Of a stretch of 64,000 nt of DNA, positions 46,048-57,389 are shown piece by piece. The stretch is from assembly GCA_963700515.1 (NCBI GenBank), contig CAVOXY010000024.1:1-64000 (forward strand), written 5' to 3'. This DNA comes from JAJRVM01 sp963700515 (GTDB lineage: Bacteria; Planctomycetota; Planctomycetia; Pirellulales; Pirellulaceae). A program made the translations under genes and the position numbers. Each line of letters opens with the position of its first letter. The first letter of the stretch is position 1. The notes under the pieces were generated by a model that did no database searches, had not been told where the DNA came from, and saw nothing but the letters and a program-made list of their open reading frames with translations.

Positions 46048-47010
46048 ATGGTGGGGGCGATGTCAGCAGCCGCTCGACGCTATGTCGACATGTGGGCCTT
46101 TCTCGGCATGCATCCGACGAATATCGAGATTCTGCAGCGACTCAAGTCGGCCGACGATCGCCAGTTCGGTTCCCAGATGGACGTTTGCGGGAATGTATCA
46201 CAGTGGGATACCAGGACCGGCACGTGGGAGCCGATTTGCCTGGCTGGCATCCGCAGCGACATCTGGAACCCCGACAAATCGGAGTTGGAGAAGACGCTCC
46301 GCACGCTCCACAATCAGCGGCGCGAGTATCATCGACGCGGGATCAAGAAGACCGGTGCGCTGTCCGAGCGGCAACAGCAGCGACTGAGTGAGCAACTGAG
46401 CCACGATGAGGTGCTGTCGCTGTGTGTCGAAGACATCGAGAAACGGCGGCTGGTCATGAAACTGTTCCGGACCACCGGCCAACGGATTCACTGGACCGGC
46501 ACGCTCGAAGAAGTTACGACGCGCGAAATTCACAATTCAATCGGTTCCCGCCGCGCAGTGCTGTCGATGGTGGCAGTCCTACCGGGCTATGAGTACTTGA
46601 CGATCGTCCAGGAGAATCATCGCACGTTTCGCATTCCGCCGATCTACACGTTCTGTTTCTACGACGTAAAGAACATGCGCACCTGGTATGTGAGCATCAA
46701 ACGGAAATGGTTTTCGATCGGCGCCGATTACGTCATGGAATCGGCAGGGCAACAGATTGGCGAGATTGACGGGAAGCTGATCGGGTTCGGCTACAATGCG
46801 TACCTGTCCGTGACCGAACCAAGCCTGGCTGCCAATAGTGATTTCCTCGATCTTGTGACTCTTTTCGCCACGAGTGTCGGTTATCATCGTGCCATGCGCC
46901 GCAGCCTGAAGAAACGCATGGCGGCGGCGCAGCAAGGGGATGCCGTACGTCACATCATCGAAGACGAAGAATTCTGGCTGCTCAAGAACCCCCGCCGCCG
47001 CGCAGCTTAG
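46048..47010 (+). CDS. Hypothetical protein with a possible LURP-one/Tubby-like C-terminal domain
   Basis: About 320 residues, intact. I do not recognise the N-terminal 130 residues (VDMWAFLGMHPTNIEIL, charged helices). The C-terminal part (TFCFYDVKNMRTWYVSIK, KWFSIGADYVMESAGQQIG, EIDGKLIGFGYNAYLS) recalls the LURP-one-related/Tubby-like fold by pattern only. A final charged stretch ends PRRRAA. There is no signal or membrane helix from this start. The frame is open to an ATG at 45955, but upstream codons look random; the ATGs at 46048 and 46060 are both possible. Confidence 0.6.
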   Translation: MVGAMSAAARRYVDMWAFLGMHPTNIEILQRLKSADDRQFGSQMDVCGNVSQWDTRTGTWEPICLAGIRSDIWNPDKSELEKTLRTLHNQRREYHRRGIKKTGALSERQQQRLSEQLSHDEVLSLCVEDIEKRRLVMKLFRTTGQRIHWTGTLEEVTTREIHNSIGSRRAVLSMVAVLPGYEYLTIVQENHRTFRIPPIYTFCFYDVKNMRTWYVSIKRKWFSIGADYVMESAGQQIGEIDGKLIGFGYNAYLSVTEPSLAANSDFLDLVTLFATSVGYHRAMRRSLKKRMAAAQQGDAVRHIIEDEEFWLLKNPRRRAA

Positions 47011-47287
47011 CGCGTACGAGTGATGCTAGAGGTGACAGGCTTGAGGCTCCATGGTCGATTCACGACCTACATGGCTGTGCGCGATCCTGGGAACAAACAG
47101 TTCCGACCAGAATGATAGCCTGTCGGGGATTCGCTGCAGCCCTGGCAGAGGAAAGTGGCACCCCTCCTGAATTCCCGACTGTTCCCATGATCACGAAAGG
47201 TTATTTCGGTGCCGTTTCGGGCTGCTGGAGTGGGTCGTGCCATGCCGCTTCCCCCCCGCCTGCTGGCAAACGCGGCAACGCATGCAT

Positions 47288-47464
47288 TCAACCCGAAGTT
47301 ACCATCGATCGACCGCAGCGCGGACAACTCTCGGCGTCGGGCGAACAGAGTTTACGGCAGTGCGGGCATCTTTTGCGGCGCGTCGCCCAAGCCATGTACG
47401 TAATCAGCGCCGCGACCGGAAAAAGACAGGCGAAAATGCCGAGGATCTCTGCAATGCTGGCCAT
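47288..47464 (-). CDS. Small membrane protein with a zinc-ribbon tail
   Basis: 58 residues: one membrane helix (IAEILGIFACLFPVAALITYMAW), basic residues, then CPHCRKLC and CPRCG, a treble or zinc-ribbon pair. AAGGGAG lies 9 bases before the ATG at 47464, which supports translation from there rather than from further upstream. Function unknown. The neighbouring stretch 47011-47287 shows no gene. Confidence 0.6.
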   Translation of the reverse strand: MASIAEILGIFACLFPVAALITYMAWATRRKRCPHCRKLCSPDAESCPRCGRSMVTSG

Positions 47465-47721
47465 CGCGAGTGTCTCCCTTGCGAGGCTGCTCGTGTGGTT
47501 GAAGCAGTACGATGATCGGATTGTACCACGGATCGTCCGGTATGTGTGCGTCGCATGCGGGAGATCTGCGGAAAACTCGCCGAGATGCTCCCCAACGCAA
47601 CCAGCGGCCACAGCCCCTTTGCCGCTCCGCCGCACCACTCACGGACGTGGACTCGCTGGCCTATTCGCTGCAAATCAGCAGTGCCAACGCGCCAACTGCC
47701 CAATAACCAATAACAAGACTA

Positions 47722-47788
47722 ATGACCAATGACTAATGACCAATGACTAATGACCAATGACTAATGACCAATGACCAATGACCAATAA
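47722..47788. repeat. Heptamer array (CCAATGA/CTAATGA)
   Basis: About nine units alternating CCAATGA and CTAATGA, ending at the 3' end of the secreted protein gene at 47790. It is the complement of the TCATTGG heptamer. Confidence 0.93.
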
Positions 47789-47789
47789 A

Positions 47790-48569
47790 TCAATGTTCAA
47801 ACAAGCTCGGCTCAACCACGATCTCACCCACATCGTTGTCGCCTGGTCGGAGATCGAAGACAGGTGAGCCGCGATCCCAAGTCTCTTGTGTACCGTTGAT
47901 CGTTACTTCGCGGAGATAGCCGGCCTGCTCCTGCCAGAACATGAACTTTCGTTTGCCGGCGGGCACGTTCTTGATTTCGAAATTACCGTCTTTGTCGGTC
48001 ACTGCCATATAAGGGTGATCTTTGACGACCAGCCAGGCCAGTTCCCAGGAGTGGATCGAGCAACTGATGCGGGCCGGCAGCGTTTCAGCCTTGGGGAATA
48101 GCTGGGTATGTGTGGTGCCAGTCGGTACGGTGAGATTAATGGACAGGTTCTTGTGCATGTCGATCTTGACATTGTTGCCAATCGGGTCCGAATTGCGGAT
48201 CACCAGCTTCTGGGTCGTCCGCAGTAGCGTCACATGCGGCTCGAAACGGCAGTGCGTATTGTCGAGCAGGATGTCGCTATTCGCCGTACCGTTGTAGCTG
48301 TCGTGGATCTCAACCGTTTCGCCTCGTCCGATCTGTAGCATGATCATGACGTCTCTGAGGCCGTGGTTTTCGTGGTTGACGATCAGCGACTCTTCAAACA
48401 AATCGTATTTTCCACAGACTTCCTGGTCTTTGTCGACCGTGATTTTCTCGGGCACGGGAGCCTCACCGCGGTAGACGATTCGGCCTCGCAGGGTTGCCCA
48501 TTCTGCAGCCGACAAAAAGTCGGCCGACAACCACGTCAGGACGGCAGCAACGACAATCAACCTGGACAT
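47790..48569 (-). CDS. Secreted protein with carboxypeptidase-regulatory-like/cupredoxin-like fold
   Basis: 259 residues, intact. It has a signal peptide (MSRLIVVAAVLTWLSADFLSA), a beta-rich body beginning TLRGRIVYRGEAPVPEKI, a segment RISCSIHSWELAWLVV and a carboxypeptidase-regulatory-like block (AVTDKDGNFEIKNVPAGKRKFMFWQEQ). The Cys-x2-His with a later Met/His pattern recalls cupredoxins, but I cannot confirm copper ligands. Similar proteins are frequent near planctomycete cytochrome genes. AGGAG stands 8 bases before the ATG. Confidence 0.72.
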   Translation of the reverse strand: MSRLIVVAAVLTWLSADFLSAAEWATLRGRIVYRGEAPVPEKITVDKDQEVCGKYDLFEESLIVNHENHGLRDVMIMLQIGRGETVEIHDSYNGTANSDILLDNTHCRFEPHVTLLRTTQKLVIRNSDPIGNNVKIDMHKNLSINLTVPTGTTHTQLFPKAETLPARISCSIHSWELAWLVVKDHPYMAVTDKDGNFEIKNVPAGKRKFMFWQEQAGYLREVTINGTQETWDRGSPVFDLRPGDNDVGEIVVEPSLFEH

Positions 48570-49129
48570 GATGTAGTCTCCTGGGCCCGCGCTTCACGAG
48601 TCCTTTGTCTTGAAGCCGAACCGTAAGGCGCCTCAGCGTGAACTGGGCGGCAGGGTGTGATGTGCACCAGGCCGAGGAAACCGCTGCACGGAAACGGGAG
48701 TGAACTGACCAATTCGCATTATAGCTCCGTCCCCCCTGACATCACCATTACGCTGCGTCGATGAGGCGAGCGACAGCAGCTTTGGGGGGAGCGAAATCAG
48801 GAAGGTGGAAGGCGGCAAGGAGGTCTCCGTGCCGGCACTTCTGCAGCCGGATAGACTCCCTCAAACCAACTCGCTCCTGCCCGTCCCGACCTTTCCCCTG
48901 TTTGAAGTTCGATCAGAAACAGGAGGGCGGGCTGCGGCCTGTGCGTGGTGAACGAACTGCCGCCCCGAGCATCGGGGAACTGCCGCGTCGTCGATGCCTG
49001 TCTTTTGGGGAGTGGCCGCGACGGTTCGCTGGTGAGGCGTGTCTCTTTGGCGGATGGTGGTCCTGAAACCGGCTTTGCCAGATAGGGAGTTCTCCTATCC
49101 TGATGATTCCAGTCTGAGGACGTACCAAC
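48570..49129. other. Non-coding gap
   Basis: 560 bases between the divergent genes at 47790 and 49130. It must hold both promoters. I see no gene, repeat or convincing promoter motif. Confidence 0.4.
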
Positions 49130-50458
49130 ATGTCTCAAATGCCATCACTTCGTTTCCGGTCTCCCATTCTCGTGATCGCCATCGCGGCGGGCGTGATTCT
49201 CGGATGGGGGGAGCGGCCGCTGCGTGCGGAGGAGCGTACACGGCCGCGCGGACAAGATCGGCGCGATATGCGGCCCAAAGAAGGACGCGGCCCCTCCGGC
49301 AGAATCCGTTTGTTGTCCTCGGCTACAACGACCTCGGCATGCACTGCATGAATCAAGACTTCTCGCAACTATGCATCCTACCGCCATTCAACAACCTGCA
49401 TGCCCAGGTGATCGATCGCCGCGGTGAGGAACCTCGCATTGCCTCCAGTGGTATCTCCGTCTTGTACTCGATTCCAGGCAATACCACCTCGATCACCAAG
49501 ACAGAATTTCTGGAGCTATGCACCGGCACTATTCGGTGTGCCCCTACGACCGAATCATTGGCCTGACCGGCAACGGACTTTCGGGAGTGCATGGTTCCCA
49601 CAGGATGCCAACGACTGGGTCGTGACCGGTATTCCGGTCACGCCGCTGGACGATCAGTTGAACCTGAACCCGTACCCGTTAGCGAAGATCGAGGTGGTGG
49701 CAGATCGCAGGAAAGTCGTCGCTCACCTCGGCCGTGGTGCCGGTCTCGTGGGAGATCAGCTGCAATCTCTGCCACGCGGGATCGGGGGCTGCGGTCGATC
49801 AGGGCATTCTAGCCGATCACGATCGGCTGCATGGGACGCGACTGCAGGCGTCCAAGCCGGTCCTCTGTGCCAGGTGTCATGCGGATCCGGGCCGTGGGGA
49901 CTGTGGGAGTGGCCGGAGTGAAGTGCGCTGTCTGCCGCCATACACGCTTCCCACGCCTCGCGGCATGGGACGCGTGGAGCATCTGGGTAACACCTGTTAT
50001 GCTTGTCACCCTGGTTTCCAGACGAACTGTCAGCGGGACGTTCACTTTGCCAAAGGAATCTACTGTGTCGCGTGCCACGGCGACATGGAGGCGGTTGGCA
50101 GCCCGACGCGACGCCCGTGGGTGGATGAGCCGACGTGTCAGAGCTGCCATCAGCGGCGTCGACCCGACTTCCAGTTCGAGGAACCGGGCAGATTATTCAA
50201 GGACTCGCACGGCCATCACGGCGTGCATTGTGCTGCCTGCCACGGTAGCCCGCACGCCATCACGCCCACCGTTACGGCCGCCGATAACGTGCAGGCGGTT
50301 CTGCAACAGGGGTTTCCAGGTGTGATCCGCAAGTGCACGGTCTGCACGGTCTGCCCATCGAGAGCAACCCGACGAACGGTTCCCTCATGCGCTTGGACGA
50401 CGATGATTGGGCTGGCGAGGGGGGCCGAGACGATGCACTGAAACGCGGCCGGTATTGA
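49130..50458 (+). CDS. Secreted multihaem cytochrome c with GYNDLGMHCM domain, frameshifted
   Basis: It has a signal peptide (PILVIAIAAGVILGWG). After a frame change near 49300 comes a domain with FVVLGYNDLGMHCMNQDFSQ and LPPFNNLHAQVI. After further changes (near 49520, 49730 and 50340) at least seven CxxCH motifs follow: CNLCH, CARCH, CYACH, CVACH, CQSCH, CAACH and CTVCH. The corrected C-terminus is MRLDDDDWAGEGG and ends at 50458. The GYNDLGMHCM block occurs, as far as I recall, in uncharacterised multihaem proteins; its role is unknown. It is the last gene of the cytochrome region. Confidence 0.72.
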
Positions 50459-51066
50459 GTGATCTGCGACAGGTGGTAGTGTGCATGGCGGCAGGGTCGC
50501 TACCACCTGTCCCGGTAGTCACTGGTCTCAGTCTACCCGGCTCATCCCCGTCACGACGCTGCCGGGCGGCCAACGGGAGACTGGCTGTTGATCGTTGGTC
50601 GCCGGGCAGTGTCATATTCGAGATGCCAGGGGGATACCACCACGCCGGCGGTTTCTGGCGTTTGCAGGCCGACTGATGCGGACGGTGCCTGGCACGGCTG
50701 GTCGGTTGTGTGTGGGAGAAGCGGCTGTTTTCTTCGAGTGCAAGTGCCTATACTGGACCCAATCGGAATGGTGCGACAGGTCACGTCCGTGCCGGCGGTG
50801 GCGAACCGTCGACTGGCAGTCGGCCCGTTTTGCGTGGCGGTCGCCGTGCGCGGAGAACATGCTGCGGTCACGATTCCGCCATCGTACCTGTTCCGATGTG
50901 ACTTGCTGCGGGTTGTTTATGGTGGGGCTGGGCGAGCGCATTGTCGACGGTTTGGCGGTTTCTTTGCCGCTCGGGCGATAACACGCGGCAGGTGCTGATT
51001 ACTGTACGAATCATACGCAGTGTGAGTGGCTTGGGCCGGCGGCATTTTGGCGGTTTTGCAGTGCGC
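50459..51066. other. Non-coding gap
   Basis: About 610 bases before the sigma factor gene. The frame of the sigma factor is open back to 50941, but those codons lack any recognisable content. No repeat or RNA gene is seen. Confidence 0.4.
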
Positions 51067-51720
51067 ATGCCACTTATCATGATAACCGGGGAATCGAGAC
51101 TCGCCGTGCCGGACAGATCCAAGCCCACTGACGAAGCGGCGTCGACCGCGGAACCGACCGATGGTTCGCTGCTGAGCCGGTTTCGCCGCGGTGAACAAGA
51201 TGCGGCCACGGCCATCTATTTGCGGTATGCGAAGCGATTGCAGTTGTTCGCGCGGTCGCAGGCTGGGAAGGACCTGGCCGTCCGTCTTGATCCGGAGGAC
51301 GTGGTGCAGTCTGTGTTCCGCACGTTTTTTCGCCGTGCCGCGGAGGGGCACTACGTCATTCCGGACGGCGAAGAGCTGTGGAAGCTGTTCTTAGTCATCG
51401 CCTTGAATAAAGTGCGAAGGCTGGGCGAGTTTCACCGGGCCGCTAAACGTGATGTGGGGCAGACGACTGCGTTGGAGAAGGTCGAGGAGTGTGTGAGCGG
51501 TCAGCAGCAATTGGATGAGCAGTCATACAATGTGTTGCAGATGACGGTCGACGAACTGCTGGTCGACCTCCCCGAAGTCCAGCGACGGATGGTCACGATG
51601 CGGATCGAGGGGCACGGCGTAGAGCAGATCGCCGAGGTCACAAAACGTGCCAAGCGATCGGTGGAGCGCGTGCTCCAGAAGTTTCGCAGTCGGCTGAGCG
51701 AAGTGTTGCGCGAGGACTAG
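51067..51720 (+). CDS. ECF-type RNA polymerase sigma factor (planctomycete type)
   Basis: 217 residues. Region 2 reads DGSLLSRFRRGEQDAATAIYLRYAKRL and LDPEDVVQSVFRTFFRR; region 4 reads LPEVQRRMVTMRIEGHGVEQIAEV and RSVERVLQKFRSRL. It directs RNA polymerase to a special promoter set. The next gene, a Ser/Thr kinase, starts 14 bases later; sigma factor plus kinase pairs of this kind are typical of planctomycetes, where the kinase probably controls the sigma factor. ATG at 51067 or 51079. Confidence 0.9.
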   Translation: MPLIMITGESRLAVPDRSKPTDEAASTAEPTDGSLLSRFRRGEQDAATAIYLRYAKRLQLFARSQAGKDLAVRLDPEDVVQSVFRTFFRRAAEGHYVIPDGEELWKLFLVIALNKVRRLGEFHRAAKRDVGQTTALEKVEECVSGQQQLDEQSYNVLQMTVDELLVDLPEVQRRMVTMRIEGHGVEQIAEVTKRAKRSVERVLQKFRSRLSEVLRED

Positions 51721-51733
51721 GTTCGTAAACCTC

Positions 51734-54700
51734 ATGAACGATCGTTTCCAGCAACTCGATGACTACGTTGAGGCATATGAGGCTGCACGTGAGCTGGAAG
51801 TGCACCTCGACGTGGCGGACTTCGTGCCGCCGGCCGATCACCCGCAGTGGGGTGAAACGATTGTCGAGTTGGTCCGCGTCGACTTGGAATATCGTTGGCG
51901 GAGCGGGCATGGCCGGAGCGTCGAGCAATATCAGGGCCTGTTTCCCGAGGTCTTGCAGAGGGGCGAAAACCTGGAGAAAGTCGCTTTCGAGGAATATCGA
52001 CTGAGGCGATTGGCCGGGGACTGCGTGACCCGTGACGACTTCCGCCAACGCTTCGCCATCGACACCGATGATTGGCCGGAGTTGCCCCTGGGTGATGCAG
52101 GTTCGCAAGCACCGACGTTGTCGTGCCAGGATGCTGGTTTGCGCGAGTTGTCCCAATGGGCACCTCAGTGGTCGGAGCGGATGGCCGCCGCAGCTCGCGA
52201 GATGCCACAGGTCGGGGACCGATTCGAGGGGTTCGACCTGGTCGGTGAGTTGGGGCGCGGAGCATTTGGTCGCGTTTTTCTGGCGCGGCAAGACGACTTG
52301 GCTCGGCGCTTCGTCGCACTGAAAATCACACCGCAGTTCTCCGAAGAATCTCAACGGCTTGCCCAGCTGCAGCATACGAATATCGTACCCATCTTTTCCG
52401 TCCACCGGACGGAACGTTTGCAGGCGATTTGCATGCCGTTTCTAGGACCCAATACGCTGGCCGATCTGCTGAGAACATTTGAATTGTCCCGCGCCTGCCG
52501 CTGTCCGGTAGAGCGATTGTGAGTACGATAGCCGTCCGGACAGCATCGACCATCATCGATGACACCGCCGTGCTCGACGCGATGGCGGCGGTCCGCGGGC
52601 GGAGCGAAGTTGCGGCGGCAACGTACGGCAGCGACGTGATCCATCGCTTGGGGAATATGAGCTATTTGAATGCCGTCGTGTGGATCATGTCCCATGTTGC
52701 CGACGGGCTGGCCAGTTCGCACGAGCATGGAATTGTGCACCGCGACTTGAAACCGGCCAATATCTTGCTCACCGATGACGGCGAACCACTGATTCTCGAC
52801 TTCAACCTGGCCACGGATCGGTCTGCCATCGATGCCACCGCCGCACTGATTGGTGGCACGCTTCCCTATATTGGACCGGAGCATCTGCGGGCTTTGCGCG
52901 ATGGTGGCGATGTCGGACCGGAGAGCGACATCTACAGCCTGGGCGTGATCCTGTTTCAAATGCTGACCGGCCGCTTGCCCTACCCGCTGCGACAAGGTTC
53001 GTTTCGCGAAATCATCGGGCAGATGCTGGAAGATCGGCGGCAGCCCATTCCGCCAATTCGAGCGTTGAACTCCGCCGTGACACCAGGGTTGGAGAGCATC
53101 GTCACACGGTGCCTGGCGACAGAGCCTGCTCAGCGCGATCTCACCGCACGCAGTCTGCAGGAGGACCTGCAGCGACATCTGGATCACCGACCGCTCCGTT
53201 ATGCGTCCAATCGCAGCATCGTGGAACGCTGCCAGAAATGGACACGCAGGCACCCCCGATTGGCCTCGGCCAGCACCGTGGCAGTGCTCAGTGGCATCAT
53301 CCTGGTGGCTTTGGTCGCCGCTGTCTGGACACGCAGTAATCGACTGGAAACGGCGCGCGCTCGTGAAGCACTTCGCCAGTTTGAGTCGGAGTTGGACAGG
53401 TCGCGGACAGTGCTCAACTCACCTTACGTGGATGATCGGGATCTCGATGCAGCCGTCGGCTCCGCCACCGACGCGCTGAATCGTCTGGGCGTCACGACGC
53501 CAGAGGGCCTGGAAGTCCAGCCGGTTTTCAGGTGGCTCAGCGAGGAGGATCAACGTCGGCTGAGAAGCGATGCGGCGGAGTTGCTCTATCTGCTGGCAGG
53601 TGGAAAAGCCCAGCAGGCCGTGCGGGATCCGACATCAAACCAGCATCATCTCTGGCTCAGCGAAGACGCTCCGGCTCAACTCGCTGATCGGGACCGTCCG
53701 CGGCGTTTCCGATGATGCTCCGGCGACCGCGCTGCAACGTGCTCGTTTACTGGTGGCGGCCGGTCGCCAGAAGGAATCGGAGCAGGTGTTGGAGCAGATG
53801 AAGACAGGCTCGAGCCGGGCAGTTGATGTCGGCACGCTGGCATACGAACAAGCCGAACAGCACCAGTATCGAGCAGCCGCGCGGTTGCTGGAACAGCTCA
53901 GACAGGTCGCCCCCCCCGATCACACACTCTGGTTCAGCCTCGGCAACTGCTACTTGAGTGGCGGATGTATGCGCGAGCCGAGGAGAGTTATACGGCGGCC
54001 CTTTCCCTGCGGCCAGATTTCGTGTTGGGATTCGAACATCGCGGGATCGCTCGCATGCTTGCCGGCGACCAGGCCGGTGCCGGGCGCGGGCGATTTCGAC
54101 GCGGCGCCGTGCGCTGAATCCCGATTCCCAAACGGCCCTGGTGAATCGGGCGATTGCCTACCAGGAGCTGGCTGGATCGCGGCAGCCGGATCGGCCTCCG
54201 GCAGGCGATCGCGGCGCGGCCGGGCAGGGTGCGTCGTCGTTGGCCGTCCCGTCGGCGGAAGACGACACGCTCGTGTCCCAGGCTTGGCTGCAGCGCGCCA
54301 TGGACGATTTGACACGGGCGCTTGATTTGGGCTGCACGCAGACCCGTGTCTATTTCCTCCGCTCTCAGCTGCGAAGGCAAGCGGGTGACGTCGCCGGCGC
54401 CGAAGCCGATTATCGCGAGGGGATGTGCCGCCCGCCCAGCGATGAACTGAGTTGGATCGCCAGAGGCGTCGCTCGCCTCGTGGAGGAGCCGTCTGAGGCG
54501 TTGAGCGATTTCCGCCAGGCACTGAAGTGGAACCCCCATTCGATTACGGCGCTGCAAAACATCGCCCACGTGCTTGCCGAACGGATGGGGGATCTGCCGT
54601 CCGCGGTTGTCACACTTGATCAGCTGATCGCTTTCGATCCGTCCAACGCGGCGGTGCTGGCCAGTCGCGGTGTCCTGCTGGCCCGGCTAGGACAACGTGA

Positions 54701-54973
54701 GGCCAGCCAGCGCGACGCCGTGGCGGCGCTGGCAGCCAGCGGCGAGCCGTTTTTGCAGTATCAGGTCGCCTGTATCTATGCGCCGACTGCTGACGCGCAG
54801 CAGGAGGACGAGCAGGCCGCGCGATTCAACTGATAGCCCGGGCACTACAGGCGGACGCGGCGCTTGTTGAAATCGTTTCTCAAGATCGAGACCTGGCAAA
54901 TCTGCGGGACAATCCAGCACTGCGTGCCCTCCTGTCGGCTGCCAGCACCGTACATCAGGCGGCCGGGGAGTAG
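51734..54973 (+). CDS. Ser/Thr protein kinase with membrane helix and TPR repeats, frameshifted
   Basis: About 1080 residues over at least five frame changes (near 52490, 53640, 53960, 54110 and 54830). An N-terminal helical domain (about 180 residues) precedes a kinase domain: VGELGRGAFGRVFLARQ (ATP loop), VALKI (Lys), GIVHRDLKPANILL (catalytic Asp), ILDFNLATD (metal Asp, with Asn for the usual Gly of DFG), GTLPYIGPEH. One membrane helix follows (VAVLSGIILVALVAAVW), then TPR-like repeats (ALNPDSQTALVNRAIAYQEL, ALKWNPHSITALQNIAHVLA). It ends VHQAAGE. It likely signals with the sigma factor encoded upstream. Confidence 0.85.
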
Positions 54974-55630
54974 CCACCCAAAGATGGCTGTTGCGGTTGG
55001 CTCTCTCGCGTCATGGGGCTGCCCTGATCATCCCTTCTGCTGGCATGACGGTGCGACGGAAAGTGCCCGTGTCCTCGTCCTTCTGGCAAGTCAGCTTTTC
55101 TTGAGGAGCGGTCTGTTCGCTTGCCAACTGTGCCGCGGATGAATTACAATGCGGTCCGTGCAAAGTGTCTAGGCTTTGCCGGTGCGAATTGCTCTTCCAG
55201 GGTCGGAACTACGTTCTTTGCCGGTCGATCAAGGCTTGCTTGTGCACTTTCCGCGTTCATTTCGGAAAGTCGCCAGGAGGTGTTCTTCAGACTTGGCTGC
55301 CTGCCGTCGCAAGGACGTCGGGATATTTCTGGAGCGTATGTCAGCGTGTATCCGCATTGTCGTGTGGGCGCGAATGCCGTTGCTGCTGGCAGTCAAAGGA
55401 TGAGTGGCCGTTGACGAGTTCGTGGTTTGCCGGCGTCTGCTCTCGCCGGTCCGTCGTGCCGTCGTGCCGCCGCGTGGGCTTGGTCGGTCGAAATGAGCAG
55501 GCTTTCGCGGAATAAGTCAAGATTTCTGGCAGTAACGAGCACTCTATTCGACTACCAATACTAGAGAGTGTCGGATTTTTCCAGTGCACCAGTGGCTACC
55601 GATCTCAGTTGCTATGATCAAGGGGTTCCC
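54974..55630. other. Non-coding gap
   Basis: About 650 bases between the kinase and protease genes. No gene, RNA or repeat is recognised. The base composition is more T-rich than the neighbours near 55060-55560. Confidence 0.4.
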
Positions 55631-57389
55631 ATGTTCGGTCGCCCAGCGAAAAAATCACGTCCAAAGGGGAGTGTCTCCCGATACCGATCGGTTGGGCAGA
55701 ATCGGAGTCGCGTCACGCGTCGCTTGAGAGTGGAGTCCTTGGAGTCACGGTTGATGCTGCATGCCGAGGGGGTGAGCTTGGACCAACGGCTCCGATCTCA
55801 CCATCAGCTTTGCACCTGACGGAACCGACGTAGCCGGTCAGGCCAGTGGCTTGTTTGCGGAGCTGGAGACGCCGCAGACCGCCGTCTGGCAGGACGCGGT
55901 CCTGAGTGCCTTTCGGACTTGGGCTCAATACACTACCACGAATGTCCAAGTGGTGACCGACAGTGGGGACCCCTTCGGAGTTGCTGGTCCAACGCAAGGG
56001 GATCCTCGCTTTGGCGACATACGGATTGCGGCCGTGCCACTTTCGTCTGACGTCATTGCCATCTCCGTTCCTCATGACGAGTTTATTTCCGGCACATGGG
56101 CGGGCGATGTGCTCATCAATTCGAACGCCCTTTTTGCCAACGTGGATGAACTGTTCTCGGTAATGTTGCACGAAGCGGGACACGTATTTGGGCTGGGGCA
56201 CAGCAACGATCCCGCTTCGCCCATGTTCTTTCACGGTGTGTCGCTGGCTGTGACGCCGACCGCACAGGACATTGCTGATCTACGCGAGGCCTATGGCACG
56301 CCTGTCCAGAGTGAAGAACGAAGCGACGAATCGCGACACGATCGATCGCGTGACGACGAGTCGCACGAAGCGAAGGGTGAGAGGCGCGAAGATTCGAGAT
56401 GAAGACGAACATGGGGAGCCGTCTCGCGTGGGGTTGCCTACCGATGTGCAATACGTTTATGCCAACTCTGACCAGGCCCTTCATTACGTGTCGTCGGGCG
56501 TGATCGATTCCGCGAAGGATGTTGATACCTTGCGGCTCTCAGCAGGGGACGCCGAAGCAGACGGGTTCAGGTTTTTGACGGTGACCGTCCGCGCCACGGA
56601 GCCTAGGGGCCTGATACCGCAAGTAGAAGTCTTTTCGAGCGAAGGCACGAAACTGGACGGGCAGGTGTTGGCCAACGCGAACGGTACGTTCGTGCTGCAG
56701 GTGGCCGATGTCAGCCCCGAGGAGAACTATGTGGTTCGCGTACGGGGAGCCGACTCAGCAGGGCCATTTCAAGCAGGTGGTTATCAGCTGGAAGCTCAGT
56801 ATGTCGATCATCCGGCACAACTCGAGACGTTCGTGGCGGACACGCTCAGCAGTGCCAAGCCGCAATCCGAGCAGTCTGTGCAGGTCAACGAGACGACTTT
56901 GGCGCATTTCGTACTGAGCGTGGATCCGGTGAAAACAGCCGCCTCCGTGGCTCTCTGGGCGGTGATCTACGACGCTGCCGGCAGTGTCGTGGGGCGGTTT
57001 GCGGCGCATGCCGGCGAATCCCGCTCGAGCGGGACGTTACTGCTGACGCCCGGTGACTATCGCTTGGAACTGACGGCCGCTCGACCCGATAGCGGATCGC
57101 TGCCGGACGTGGGTTTCCAATTGCTGGGCAAGACGATCTCGTTGCCGATCGGGCCGGGAATTCCCGATCCGACGCGAGCGCCATGCTTCCGCGTCTTAAT
57201 CTCGGAGGGGGGGCAAACAACCAATTCCCACCCGGCCTGGCGGTTACCGATCCGATCATTTTTCCGGGACCGATCAACATGCCGAGTCCGCCTCAACCGA
57301 TGATTGTCAGTCCGCCGTGGACCGACCCGAGTTGGTGGTACTGGCGCGGCGGCCCGCTGGCGGGAAACTTTCGCCGCCTGATCCCCTAG
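55631..57389 (+). CDS. Secreted matrixin-type metalloprotease with LEPR-type N-terminus, frameshifted
   Basis: The N-terminus TRRLRVESLESRLMLHAEG is the planctomycete export motif (LEPR-XLL type). After a frame change near 55790 comes a matrixin domain with VLINSNALFANVDE, the zinc site MLHEAGHVFGLGHSND (HExxHxxGxxH) and SPMFF (Met-turn). An Asp/Ser/Arg-rich linker, a second change near 56340 and a beta-rich PPC-like region (HYVSSGVIDSAKDVDTLRL, VSPEENYVVRVRGA) follow. A third change near 57180 leads to a Pro-rich end with PPWTDPSWWYWRGG. It degrades extracellular protein. The stop codon TAG lies in the CTAG that borders a MITE-like element. Confidence 0.83.
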
